Below are positions 55,727 through 64,000 of a stretch of DNA of 64,000 nt, in pieces. The position numbers were made by a program, and so were the translations under genes. The DNA comes from Aliivibrio fischeri ATCC 7744 = JCM 18803 = DSM 507 (GTDB lineage: Bacteria; Pseudomonadota; Gammaproteobacteria; Enterobacterales; Vibrionaceae): contig NZ_CP092713.1 in assembly GCF_023983475.1 (NCBI RefSeq), positions 124,001 through 188,000 of the forward strand. Direction: 5' to 3'. How positions within the stretch are numbered: the first letter of the stretch is position 1; each line of letters begins with the position of its first letter. The notes beneath the pieces were generated by a model. It saw nothing but the letters and a program-made list of their open reading frames with translations. It was not told where the DNA came from and ran no database searches.

Positions 55727-57244
55727 TTAACTCTGAACTTCAGGGTCCATTGATATTTTCGCTTTTTCTTCTGCTTCTAACGCTTCACCACGCGCAATTA
55801 ATTTTTGAATAACTTTAGATAACCCTAGCGTCAATACCGCCATAAATGCAGCCACTTGCGCTAGCATATAGAAATAGCTGGTGTATACCGTCTCCACCAC
55901 TTCTGGTGTAAATACGATGTCTTTTGGTAACGCGATTTTCGTTGCAATTACCGCAGCTAAAATGCCACTTAATGAAATAGCAACCGCACGTAAACCGATT
56001 GAAAACGCCGCAAGGTAACGTGGCACCATTTCAAAAATAAACCCAGCCCCCAAAGCCCCAACAATAAGCTCAGCACCCGATTGGAAAAAATGAACCAGTA
56101 AAATCCAGTCCGCTGATATTTTGCCATTTTCGCCAATTGAGCCAGCAGAAAGCCCTAACAATCCAAAAGCAATCGTACTTAGCATAAATGCACCCGCAAT
56201 TTTAGTCGGGATTGTTGGTGAATAGCCTTTGCGATCTAACCATGCATAAAGTTGAATCATTGGCCCACCAAGAACAAAACACCATAGAGGGTTAAACGCC
56301 ATATTCGATTCAGGATGGATAGGAATAAAACCAAGTAACGTATCATCCATTAAATTAATGGCGTACATGTTCATTGAGGTAAACATTTGGCCATAAAAGA
56401 AATAGAACACAATAAGAATACAAACCGTAATTAATACTGCGACCATTTTGTATTGGTATGCACGCGTCGCTCTTGTTATCTCATAAATAAAGTAACCAAT
56501 AGCGCCAAAGCCTAAGGTATAAAGAATGTATTTACCTGTATCAAGATTTGAGAAAATCCAAAATATTAAGCCGAGCATAGCTGCTGAACCAGCAAAAAAC
56601 AGTGCCCAAGTTTTTAATGGCAGTGGCGTTTTATCTAAATCATTACCAACACTCACTAGCTCTTTACGGAACTTATAAAACATAAGTAAATTTAGCGCCA
56701 TTAAAATAGCAGATACAAAAAATACGCCTTGGTAAGCTAGGTAAGCAATTAAAAAAGGAAAAAGGTATTTAGCAGAAAAAGAGCCAAGGTTGTTAATTGA
56801 ATAATTTACGGTAAGACCTTGTTGAAAAGCCTCGCGGTTCGTCTCTGAATATGAATTACCAAAAAGAACCGTTGGGCATGTTGCTGATAATCCACGAGCA
56901 AAGCCAATTAAGGCAATAGCCAGAATACTCATAGGCACATTAAGATGACTCGCACCAATACCTAGTAATAAAAAACCAGCTAAATAAGTGGCATAACCTA
57001 TGTATACAGCACGAAATGCACCTATAAACTTATCGGCTAAAAAACCACCAACGGCAGAAAATACAGGGCCAACCGCACCAAAGGCCCCCATCATCATGAT
57101 GGTGTCAGCTTCGCTATAATTAAGATCATCGAGAAAGAATTTAGTGAGAAGTACAAAGGCACCATAAAAAGCGGCACCCCATAAAAATTGTCTGAGGATC
57201 AAAACCTTAGCTATCGTGGGAAATCGTGCATTATTGTCTTGCAT
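55727..57244 (-). CDS. POT-like (peptide) MFS transporter, second copy
   Basis: 505 residues, paralogous to the gene at 7754. Shares LNYSEADT in loop 1, FVVLLTKFFLDDL helix pattern, YGQMFTSMNMYAINLM and HPESNMAFNPLWCFV. The first helix again lacks ExxER. 13 or so helices; substrate unknown. GGAG lies eight bases before the ATG. A hairpin with T-run on the opposite strand lies in its leader at 57277-57304. Confidence 0.72.
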   Translation of the reverse strand: MQDNNARFPTIAKVLILRQFLWGAAFYGAFVLLTKFFLDDLNYSEADTIMMMGAFGAVGPVFSAVGGFLADKFIGAFRAVYIGYATYLAGFLLLGIGASHLNVPMSILAIALIGFARGLSATCPTVLFGNSYSETNREAFQQGLTVNYSINNLGSFSAKYLFPFLIAYLAYQGVFFVSAILMALNLLMFYKFRKELVSVGNDLDKTPLPLKTWALFFAGSAAMLGLIFWIFSNLDTGKYILYTLGFGAIGYFIYEITRATRAYQYKMVAVLITVCILIVFYFFYGQMFTSMNMYAINLMDDTLLGFIPIHPESNMAFNPLWCFVLGGPMIQLYAWLDRKGYSPTIPTKIAGAFMLSTIAFGLLGLSAGSIGENGKISADWILLVHFFQSGAELIVGALGAGFIFEMVPRYLAAFSIGLRAVAISLSGILAAVIATKIALPKDIVFTPEVVETVYTSYFYMLAQVAAFMAVLTLGLSKVIQKLIARGEALEAEEKAKISMDPEVQS

Positions 57245-57276
57245 ACTACTACTCCAGAATTATAATGACATTATTA

Positions 57277-57304
57277 ACACCTACTTTTTGTAGGTGTATT
57301 TTTT
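57277..57304 (+). terminator. hairpin with T-run in the POT leader
   Basis: ACACCTAC (57277-57284) and GTAGGTGT (57290-57297) form a perfect stem with a T5 loop, followed by ATTTTTT on the plus strand. No gene on the plus strand ends there, so it could mark a small RNA or act on the minus-strand leader about 35 bases before the start codon. Confidence 0.5.
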
Positions 57305-57507
57305 GCCTTTATATCATCTGAAGCTTTCACCATTTGATGCATAAGTCCCAAACTTAAGTGTCAACTTTTTCTATTTAACAGAATGAGAACCAACCCTTAA
57401 ATTTATTTATTAATAACTAACAATATTGTTATTTGCACTCATATAAATTAAAAATAACGCATCATTGCAGATAAATCATCTACATATGTAGCTATTTGTA
57501 GTTATTA

Positions 57508-57545
57508 AATAAAAAGGACAACGCTAAATTAACGTTGTCCTTTAT
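57508..57545 (-). terminator. terminator of the small gene at 57577
   Basis: 11-bp stem AAAGGACAACG (57513-57523) / CGTTGTCCTTT (57533-57543) followed on the minus strand by TT and ATTT. Confidence 0.8.
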
Positions 57546-57576
57546 ACTCATGCACTACAAATTGCATTTTTCTCTT

Positions 57577-57762
57577 TTACTCAACAGGTAATAATTCAAT
57601 TGAATCCTGATTAAGCGACTGTCGAAAGAAATCTGGCATGGATTCCATAGTAAAAACAACAGCTTCTTCAAAAATGGTTGTAGAACCACTAAGTGTCCAA
57701 TAAGAGCTTCCTTTGCTTGTGTTCACTTTAACTTTAAAACGCGTTGGAGTGGTGGTGACCAT
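57577..57762 (-). CDS. small hypothetical protein, 61 residues
   Basis: Starts at ATG 57762 with TAAGGA upstream; the longer frame to 57786 crosses this site. Soluble, beta-rich looking (VTTTPTRFKVKVNTSKGSSY, EEAVVFTMESMPDFFRQSLN). No motif. Own terminator. Unknown. Confidence 0.6.
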   Translation of the reverse strand: MVTTTPTRFKVKVNTSKGSSYWTLSGSTTIFEEAVVFTMESMPDFFRQSLNQDSIELLPVE

Positions 57763-58078
57763 TTTTCTATTCCTTAAATAACACACCAGATCATGCTACC
57801 ACTTTCATATTATGAAACCAGACTTTTGACTTATAATTCTCAAACTTTCTCTTTCTTATCAAGAGGTTGTATAAAAATAGTTATTTAAGTGTTAATTATT
57901 ACCAATTAATTAGCACTATAAAAGAACGAAATTAACAGCAATAATCCAATTTTTCTTTAATTATCAAATAGTAAATCTTACTTTCCACGCACAAAAAATA
58001 ATTATTGATATAGCGCAAAAAATCACCGGATGATTAGGCGTAAGTTATTTTGTACCTAACATTTTTGAAGGAATAAAA
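57763..58078. other. intergenic region, 316 bases
   Basis: AT-rich gap between divergent small genes. It should carry both promoters. Only a GAAGGA ribosome site before 58079 was recognised. Confidence 0.4.
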
Positions 58079-58309
58079 ATGACGATATCAAAAGCTTATC
58101 AAAGAGATATTCTCGGCTTGGCTTTCATCATTTCAAGTGTATTAGCAACACTCTATATCCTTTTGGATATATCGGCTTTATTTGCTTACTTAAACCATGA
58201 AGAGAAAATAGCATCCATATTCATCCATGAATCCATCTATTTTTTAATCTTTTTAATTCCTCCTTACTTTATCGCTAAGTACATGAATCGAAAGGATACA
58301 ATCAAATAA
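58079..58309 (+). CDS. small two-helix membrane protein
   Basis: 76 residues, ribosome site GAAGGA at an eight-base spacing. Helices at about residues 12-36 and 48-68, separated by an acidic/His loop (NHEEKIASIFIHES). Ends with basic NRKDTIK. Unknown function; alone, with a small hairpin at 58322 after it. Confidence 0.65.
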   Translation: MTISKAYQRDILGLAFIISSVLATLYILLDISALFAYLNHEEKIASIFIHESIYFLIFLIPPYFIAKYMNRKDTIK

Positions 58310-58319
58310 ACAGTAGATA

Positions 58320-58350
58320 AAAAGGGAGTGGCGCCCCTTATCTTCTTTTT
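58320..58350 (+). terminator. probable terminator
   Basis: AAGGG (58322-58326) and CCCTT (58335-58339) with inner GGCGCC pairing, then TCTTCTTTTT. Confidence 0.6.
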
Positions 58351-58454
58351 CATTTATTTAATTTAATTAAACACTAGTTTTAAATTATTCAATTTTTCTA
58401 AACTAAAAGGAACGATAAGATCACTTTAAATTTCAGACATAAAAAGGAATGGCT

Positions 58455-58607
58455 ATGTGCGATTTAAATGATGATTTTGAAGACTTGGAAATCAAACTCA
58501 CAAAAGCAGAGATAAAACTATTAGGTTGGGATGACAAAGAGTGGCTGATTGAAGCAATGGTATTTGTTTTCTTCATATGCGCAATCATTACTTTCTATTG
58601 TTCCTAA
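58455..58607 (+). CDS. small membrane protein, 50 residues
   Basis: ATG 58455 follows AAAAAGGA at a six-base spacing. The product has an acidic N-terminus (MCDLNDDFEDLE) and a single C-terminal helix (EAMVFVFFICAIITFYCS). Too short for most gene callers. It lies among other small genes and looks translated, but a function is unknown. Confidence 0.55.
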   Translation: MCDLNDDFEDLEIKLTKAEIKLLGWDDKEWLIEAMVFVFFICAIITFYCS

Positions 58608-58663
58608 CCATTACTTTATAAATCAGTTTTCCTAGTTAGAAACAATAGAACTCAGAACAATAA

Positions 58664-58915
58664 TTAATGTGTTGTTCGGCTTGGACCGTTACGCACTAAA
58701 TCTTGACCCGTTTGAAACACTTCCTCTGTTACCCAACGAGACAGTAAAAGCTGATGCTTATCATCCAATACGGCAACAAAACGGCGACCATCTTTATTGC
58801 TTGTTGCTAATGCAATGCCGGCAACATTTGTTAAGCCAAAACCACCATTTTCAATTGAGATTAAAAACGTTTCTAGATCTTCTAGGTTTGTGATGATGTC
58901 TGCATCGTTGTTCAT
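58664..58915 (-). CDS. small hypothetical protein, 83 residues
   Basis: Soluble, mixed alpha/beta (GFGLTNVAGIALATSNKDGR then RFVAVLDDKHQLLLSRWVTE). TAAGAG lies upstream. No known domain. The plus-strand frame at the same place is a shadow. Confidence 0.55.
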   Translation of the reverse strand: MNNDADIITNLEDLETFLISIENGGFGLTNVAGIALATSNKDGRRFVAVLDDKHQLLLSRWVTEEVFQTGQDLVRNGPSRTTH

Positions 58916-59057
58916 AATTACATACTCTTACTGGGCTATATTGATTCTTTTTTAATCGTGCATCTAAAACGAGCTATTTTACAAGTTTCGAAACAAACAG
59001 AATGTTACGGTGTTTAGCCTGCCAAGGCAATCCATTCAAAGAACTGAAACAAATAAA

Positions 59058-59087
59058 ATAGCCTTTAACTATCTAGATAAAGGCTAT
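59058..59087 (-). terminator. terminator of the aldonate operon
   Basis: 10-bp stem ATAGCCTTTA / TAAAGGCTAT (arms 59058-59067 and 59078-59087), followed on the minus strand by TTTTATTTG. Confidence 0.85.
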
Positions 59088-59093
59088 GTAACA

Positions 59094-59999
59094 TTATTTA
59101 TAACTCAATTTAAATTCACTAAGAAATTGTTCTATCCTTTCTTCATCACGTTCATTTAATTGGTAGTCAGGCTTTCGATTATAATCGGAACTGATAATGC
59201 CGCGCTTCTGCAAAATCCGCTTCTCAATAGCAATAATATATTCACAATGTCCCATCCACTCAGTTATGTATTCGAACAGTGTATTATGTAACTCTTTCGC
59301 TCGACTACGATTTCCACTTACCCAATGTTGGTATATTTGAACATATACCTCAGTAAACGAACATCCCGGCATCACGCCTTTACCGCCGATACTCAACATA
59401 TCTAGCATGAACAATCCAGCATAACCGTTCATCACAACCGCTTCAGGACAAAGAGATAATAGCTCTTGCGTATATTCAACAGGCGGATTGCATTCAATTT
59501 TAAAGACCGCGTGAGGGAACTCTTTTGCTAGTGCGTTCATTTCACTCGGTTCAATAGGCAACCCTGTTTCAGCTGGTGCGTATTGCACTAATACAGGCAC
59601 AGTTACAGCACTTAATACCGCTCGAATGTGCTCAATAATTTGCTTATTGCTCGGCTTTAAAAAGAATGGTGGCAATAGCATTAGAGAGTCGACACCTTTG
59701 TTCTGATATTCTCTTGCCGCCTTTACAGCGAGCTCTGTAGAGTGTTCAGTTACAGAAATGCAGCTATAAATATCACTGTCTTTTAAACTACCAATAAACT
59801 CTGTTGCTAATATTTGTTTCTCATTTTGACCTAATTTATAAAACTCACTCGCAATACCAAAGAGCGTTAATCCGTGGCATTGTGTCTGTTTTAAATGATC
59901 CAATAATTTAATAAAACTAATAAAATCAACTTCACCATTACTTAAAAAGGGCATAGCAACAATAGGGTTTACCCCATAAATGTCTTTTGCATTTATCAT
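59094..59999 (-). CDS. DHDPS/N-acetylneuraminate lyase-family aldolase or dehydratase
   Basis: 301 residues, TIM barrel. Schiff-base Lys in [10 protein letters not shown] and the partner Tyr in [10 protein letters not shown] are visible. In this sugar-acid operon it likely cleaves or dehydrates a 2-keto-3-deoxy sugar acid. Its start overlaps the dehydratase gene by four bases. Substrate not certain; not the lysine DapA. Confidence 0.78.
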   Translation of the reverse strand: MINAKDIYGVNPIVAMPFLSNGEVDFISFIKLLDHLKQTQCHGLTLFGIASEFYKLGQNEKQILATEFIGSLKDSDIYSCISVTEHSTELAVKAAREYQNKGVDSLMLLPPFFLKPSNKQIIEHIRAVLSAVTVPVLVQYAPAETGLPIEPSEMNALAKEFPHAVFKIECNPPVEYTQELLSLCPEAVVMNGYAGLFMLDMLSIGGKGVMPGCSFTEVYVQIYQHWVSGNRSRAKELHNTLFEYITEWMGHCEYIIAIEKRILQKRGIISSDYNRKPDYQLNERDEERIEQFLSEFKLSYK

Positions 60000-61687
60000 C
60001 GTAAAATAGCTCCTGTGGCAGAGGTTCCTACTCGTTCACGATACAAATCCATAAACCCGTTTGGTGTTTGTTTATTAATTGGTGCCCAATATTGTCTGCG
60101 TCTATCAAGCTCTTCTTCAGATACCTCTAAGGTAAGATCTCGATTATCCAAATCAAACGTAACTGTATCGCCATCTTCAACCAAACCGATAACGCCACCC
60201 TCTTCGGCTTCAGGTGAGATATGGCCAACAAATAACCCTCGATTAGAGCCAGAAAAACGACCATCAGTAATCAAAGCACATTCATTGGCGAGTCCCATAC
60301 CTTCTAACAATTTCATTGGCTTATACATCTCAGGTAAGCCCGGACCACCTTTTACGCCTTCATATCGAATAACGAGTACAGAGCCTTTTTTAATCTTTTT
60401 ATCCATAATGGCTTCGATAGCACTTATCTCAGAATCAAAGACCACGGCTTTTCCTTTAAAGGTAAACATATCTGCAGGAACAGCAGCTGGCTTAATCACA
60501 GCCCCTAAAGGAGATAAATTCCCTTTTAAAACACCAACACCGGCTTCTTTTAAGAATGGAGATGACAAAGGCTTAATAATTTCACGACGAGTCGTTTCTG
60601 TAATTTGAGAAAGAGATTCCGCCTTTGTCCCGACAACTGTCATCGCATCTAAGTGAAGCAAAGAAGCAATTTCTTTTTCTACCGCAGCCATTCCTCCCGC
60701 TTCATGAAAATCAATCATATCGTATTCAGATGCAGGATAAATAGAGGCAACTAATGGAATAGTTTTACTTAATTTATCAAACTCCTCTAATGCGAGTTCA
60801 CCTAATCCGGCTTCATAATGAAGTGCTTGTAGATGTAAAATGGCATTAGTCGAACCACCTGTTGCTAATAAACAACAAATAGCATTATGAATTGATTTTT
60901 TGTTGATAATTTGACGAGCATTAACTCCATCGTATGCCATATCAACAATACGTTTACCGCTTAAATAACCAACATTGAGTCGCTCTGGCGCAATTGCAGG
61001 GATTGTTGAGGTTTGTGGTAATGTCATCCCTAAGCTTTCGGCTAAGCATGACATGGTATTAGCTGTCCCATACATGGTACATGAGCCAACAGTTGGCTCT
61101 GCAATATCCTCAATATGGCGAAATTCTTCTTCATCAATCTGGCCCTGCTCTTTCCATCCAATGGCTTCCGTTACGATATTTCCATCCCAATGTTTACCTT
61201 TGTATTCTGCAGGATACATTGGTCCACCATTAACCATTATTGCAGGAATATCTAGACGTGCAGCTGCCATTAACATTGCTGGAACGATTTTATCGCATGA
61301 GCCAAGAAGTACCATTGCATCAAAATTATGAGCTCTTACCATCACTTCAATTGATGCCGTAATCACCTCACGAGCAGCCAAAATGTATCGCATTCCTATG
61401 TGACCTTCTGCAATACCATCACATGGAGCAATCGTACCAAAAGTCATGGCTGTTCCACCGGCCTCTTCAATCCCTTTAATAACCTCTGCACCAACTTTAT
61501 CTAAATTAGCGTGACCTGCCGTGGCATTGGTATAACTGTTTACGACGGCAATGATGGGTTTACGCAACCCTTCATCTGAATGTCCCATAGATTTATATAA
61601 GGCGCGTTTTAGTGCACCATTATCTTCTTTCAAAATATCATTAAAATGCGGTGTGCCACATTGATTACAAGAATTACAATTACTCAT
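59996..61687 (-). CDS. IlvD/Edd-family dehydratase for a sugar acid
   Basis: 563 residues from ATG 61687 (GGAG nine bases upstream). Family motifs: [12 protein letters not shown] and [20 protein letters not shown] bear the Fe-S Cys. The first family Cys (PCN) is absent: the site reads [14 protein letters not shown], as in one clade of the family. N-terminus carries Cys 4, 7 and 10 (CNSCNQC). Dehydrates aldonic acids to 2-keto-3-deoxy acids in the cytoplasm. Not biosynthetic IlvD by context. Confidence 0.8.
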   Translation of the reverse strand: MSNCNSCNQCGTPHFNDILKEDNGALKRALYKSMGHSDEGLRKPIIAVVNSYTNATAGHANLDKVGAEVIKGIEEAGGTAMTFGTIAPCDGIAEGHIGMRYILAAREVITASIEVMVRAHNFDAMVLLGSCDKIVPAMLMAAARLDIPAIMVNGGPMYPAEYKGKHWDGNIVTEAIGWKEQGQIDEEEFRHIEDIAEPTVGSCTMYGTANTMSCLAESLGMTLPQTSTIPAIAPERLNVGYLSGKRIVDMAYDGVNARQIINKKSIHNAICCLLATGGSTNAILHLQALHYEAGLGELALEEFDKLSKTIPLVASIYPASEYDMIDFHEAGGMAAVEKEIASLLHLDAMTVVGTKAESLSQITETTRREIIKPLSSPFLKEAGVGVLKGNLSPLGAVIKPAAVPADMFTFKGKAVVFDSEISAIEAIMDKKIKKGSVLVIRYEGVKGGPGLPEMYKPMKLLEGMGLANECALITDGRFSGSNRGLFVGHISPEAEEGGVIGLVEDGDTVTFDLDNRDLTLEVSEEELDRRRQYWAPINKQTPNGFMDLYRERVGTSATGAILR

Positions 61688-61689
61688 GA

Positions 61690-62838
61690 TTACCACTCCG
61701 CAAATGAACCGTCTTTGTTTGTCCAGTGAGGATTACGCCAGCGTGGATTAATCTTGCCCTGCTCTCGCATAAATGCTTCATTAATCTCAACGCCTAAACC
61801 GTCCCCTTCTAAATTTAGGCAATAGCCTTCGTCAAAGGAAAAAGCATCTTTATTATCAATATAATCAAGAACATCATTACCTTTGTTATAATGAATCCCA
61901 ATGCTCTGCTCCTGAATAATCGCATTTTGAGAACACGTATCTACATGAACAGATGAAGCCAATGCAACCGGACCTAAAGGACAATGAGGGGCAAGAGCAA
62001 CATCATAAGTCTCAGCCATGCTCGCAATTTTTTTCATCTCAGTAATGCCACCGCAATGGCATACATCAGGCTGAATAATATCAATACCACCACGTTCAAG
62101 AAGTGCTTTAAAATCCCAACGAGAGTGTAAACGTTCACCCGTTGCAATTGGGATTGCTCCATACTGCGCTATTTCATGAATCGCATCTAAATGTTCTGGT
62201 AAAACAATCTCTTCCACAAACATTGGGTGCATAGGTTCAAGTTCTCGCATAAGAATTTTTGCCATCGCTTTATGCACTCGACCATGAAAATCAATGCCGA
62301 TACCCATATCAGATCCAACCGCATCTCGGATGGATTGCACACGAGTTAACAGAGCATCTATTTTACTGTAATCATCAATATAATTAAGCTCTTCTGTGGC
62401 ATTCATTTTTATCGCAGTAAATCCCTCATCTTGCTTTTCTTTAGCCATTCGAACCACATCGTCTGGGCGATCTCCCCCTATCCATGAGTAAGTACGAATT
62501 TTATCTCGACACTTTCCACCAAGGAGTTGATAAGCAGGAACACCCAATGCCTTCCCTTTTATGTCCCACAAAGCCTGATCAATACCAGCTAATGCACTCA
62601 TGAATACAGGACCACCACGATAAAATGACGAACGGTGAAGATAGTTCCAATGTAATTCAATATCCCTAGGATCTTTCCCTATTAGGTATTCCATCATTTC
62701 ATCAACACAAGTATGTACCGTGTGTGTTCGCCCTTCTAAGCTTGGTTCTCCCCACCCGACAATGCCTTCATCAGTGACTATTTTGATAAAGCCCCAACGA
62801 GGTGGAACAATGAATGTTTCATAACTTACAATTTTCAT
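61690..62838 (-). CDS. dgoD: D-galactonate dehydratase-type enolase (DgoD-like)
   Basis: 382 residues, the same length as E. coli DgoD, and alignable through the sequence by eye ([67 protein letters not shown]). Mandelate-racemase/enolase fold with Mg ligands and the His of DFHGRV and APHCP. Converts D-galactonate, or another aldonate, to 2-keto-3-deoxygalactonate. Eleven bases after the TRAP permease gene. Substrate needs proof because the family is promiscuous. Confidence 0.83.
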   Translation of the reverse strand: MKIVSYETFIVPPRWGFIKIVTDEGIVGWGEPSLEGRTHTVHTCVDEMMEYLIGKDPRDIELHWNYLHRSSFYRGGPVFMSALAGIDQALWDIKGKALGVPAYQLLGGKCRDKIRTYSWIGGDRPDDVVRMAKEKQDEGFTAIKMNATEELNYIDDYSKIDALLTRVQSIRDAVGSDMGIGIDFHGRVHKAMAKILMRELEPMHPMFVEEIVLPEHLDAIHEIAQYGAIPIATGERLHSRWDFKALLERGGIDIIQPDVCHCGGITEMKKIASMAETYDVALAPHCPLGPVALASSVHVDTCSQNAIIQEQSIGIHYNKGNDVLDYIDNKDAFSFDEGYCLNLEGDGLGVEINEAFMREQGKINPRWRNPHWTNKDGSFAEW

Positions 62839-62849
62839 ATCATCACCAA

Positions 62850-63905
62850 TTAACCAAACAGATTAGGTAAGAACGTAATAACTTCAGGAAGTAAAACGAG
62901 AGAGAATTGAACCAATAACATACTTAATAAGAATGGTACGATTGCTCGACTTAACTGAACCATTGATGATCCTGTTATGCCTTTTGCTACAAAGAGATTA
63001 ACCCCGACAGGCGGAGTAATAAGCCCTAACTCAGTACCAACAATTAAAATGATACCGAAATGATATGGACTCACTCCAAGCTGAACCAAAATAGGTAAAA
63101 ATAGTGGGGTATAAATAAGTATTTGAGCAGCCGTTTCGATAAACAGGCCAGTAAACATAATAAGCACAACAAAAATCATTAAGATAAGTGTCGCGTTATT
63201 AGTGTATGACAGAATAAGTTCGCCTATCATTTGTGGTATTTGACTGATCGTTAAGTAACGAGCAAATGCCGTAGCAAAGCCTAATATAATAATGACACAC
63301 CCCGTCGTCAGTGCGGCTTTAACGATCACTGGGCGTAAATCACTAAACTTCATTTCCTTATGAACGAACAAACTAATAATTAAGGTATAAATTACCGTAA
63401 TACATGCAGCTTCTGTCGCAGTAAAAATACCCGAATAGATACCACCAAGAATAATAATTGGTGTTAGTAGTGCCCATTTTGCTTCTTTTAAGGTGGTCTT
63501 CACTTGCTGTAGGCTAAAGTCTTCATCTTGGCCTTTATACCCACGACGTTTAGAGATCCAGTACACGACTAAGATAAGTCCAGTACCGATCATCGCACCA
63601 GGAATAAACCCTGCTAAAAACATATCACCAATGGATATTTCAGCCGTAACCGCATAAATAATCATTGGAATTGAAGGTGGGATAAGAATACCAAGTGAGC
63701 CTGCGGATGCAGTTAATGCACCTGCAAAATGACGGTTGTAACCTTTTTCTATCATCGATGGAACCATCATTGAACCAATGGCAGCAACCGTTGCAGGAGA
63801 TGAACCAGAAATAGCGGCAAAAAACATACACGCCACGACCGTAACAATACCTAAGCCGCCAGCAGTACGCCCAACAAGACTTGAAGCAAAGTTTACTATG
63901 ACACG
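62850..63905 (-). pseudogene. TRAP transporter large permease DctM, 5' end missing
   Basis: About 350 residues of a family usually near 425. Family sequence is intact to the C-terminus and the frame is still DctM-like up to about 63902 (VNFASSLVGRTAGGLGIV then TVVACMFFAAISGSSPA), but a TAA stop sits at 63906-63908 and no frame beyond it resembles DctM. The first 75-95 residues were lost by an insertion or deletion at about 63903. From ATG 63836 a 328-residue protein could start, lacking its first helices. The usual DctP and DctQ partners are outside the window if present. Confidence 0.72.
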
Positions 63906-63956
63906 TTAATGTAGAAATACATAAAATACACGTTTGTAAATCTGGAAAATAAAAAT

Positions 63957-63987
63957 TCACTGACTATGCTGTATGTATCGTCAGTGA
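63957..63987. repeat. inverted repeat near the window end
   Basis: TCACTGAC (63957-63964) and GTCAGTGA (63980-63987) form a hairpin right beside the DctM break, followed by TATTTT. It might be a terminator or the edge of a mobile element; too little sequence is present to say. Confidence 0.4.
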
Positions 63988-64000
63988 TATTTTCTAGGTG

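Larger units (their letters stand above)
57245..57576. other. intergenic region, 332 bases
   Basis: Leader and promoter region of the POT-like gene and the end of the next small gene. Contains a hairpin at 57277-57297, a palindrome AATAAC..GTTATT near 57412-57435 and the terminator at 57513. No gene was recognised. Confidence 0.4.

Noticed and set aside
60015-60608. 197-residue open frame on the plus strand
   Set aside because: It is antisense to the IlvD/Edd dehydratase gene, which has clear family motifs; the frame has no domain and no ribosome site.
63640-63960. 106-residue frame starting MNFYFPDLQTC on the minus strand
   Set aside because: It reads the DctM region out of frame; its Cys/Trp-rich composition is typical of a shadow frame.
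1-64000. CRISPR arrays, tRNA or rRNA genes, prophage or integron cassettes
   Set aside because: No repeated spacer pattern, no cloverleaf or rRNA-like sequence and no integrase, recombinase or phage structural gene was seen anywhere in the window.

Overview
The window looks like a chromosomal segment of a Vibrionaceae gammaproteobacterium, most likely the Aliivibrio (Vibrio fischeri) group. The evidence is AT-rich DNA, an MSHA pilus locus, an H-NOX/histidine-kinase pair, a VF530-type DNA-binding protein, and many genes with typical vibrio relatives. No rRNA, tRNA, CRISPR array or intact insertion sequence was seen. Species is not determined.

Layout. 1-6.5 kb: 3' end of the MSHA pilus operon (mshC partial, mshD, mshO, mshP, mshQ). 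6.5-9.2 kb: an M14-type metallopeptidase/deacylase and a POT-like transporter. 9.3-11.6 kb: hnoK-hnoX nitric-oxide sensing. 11.9-14.9 kb: a lipoprotein, a repeat-containing secreted protein, a tiny His-rich protein and an MFS transporter. 15.0-20.3 kb: a six-gene PTS operon (cmtB-cmtA-yggP-yggD-yggC plus a PHP-family hydrolase). 20.8-26.9 kb: a TonB-dependent receptor, a YfiR-like periplasmic protein and a membrane diguanylate cyclase in one tight operon, converging on a second diguanylate cyclase. 27-30 kb: DUF2975 membrane protein plus Xre regulator, a LysR/SDR divergent pair and VF530. 30.4-36.6 kb: an RND efflux operon with two adaptors and a divergent TetR regulator. 36.9-41.9 kb: uhpT-uhpA-uhpB-uhpC, hexose-phosphate sensing and uptake. 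42-48.5 kb: LysR-AraC regulators beside a SetA-like sugar efflux pump, and an alkylsulfatase with a divergent LysR. 48.6-52.3 kb: a Fic-fold regulator with a degenerate active site, a CxxC protein, an acetyltransferase, and a deletion scar joining truncated peroxiredoxin and LysR genes. 52.4-57.2 kb: DMT transporter, Old Yellow Enzyme, DUF3861/MarR divergent pair and a second POT-like transporter. 57.5-58.9 kb: four small orphan genes. 59.1-63.9 kb: an aldonic-acid catabolic operon (TRAP permease, DgoD-type dehydratase, IlvD/Edd dehydratase, DHDPS-family lyase) whose permease gene is broken near the window edge.

The strongest candidates for something less described are: (i) the TonB receptor-YfiR-diguanylate cyclase operon, which looks like an outer-membrane ligand sensor wired to c-di-GMP; (ii) the Fic protein with Gln replacing the catalytic His but an intact inhibitory motif and apparent operator repeats; (iii) the pair of POT-like transporters lacking the ExxER motif; (iv) the short reading frame with a good ribosome site ahead of the acetyltransferase. 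A uhpT promoter with CRP, palindrome and -10 elements at what I recall as the E. coli spacing, and a two-copy MarR operator, are the clearest regulatory sites.
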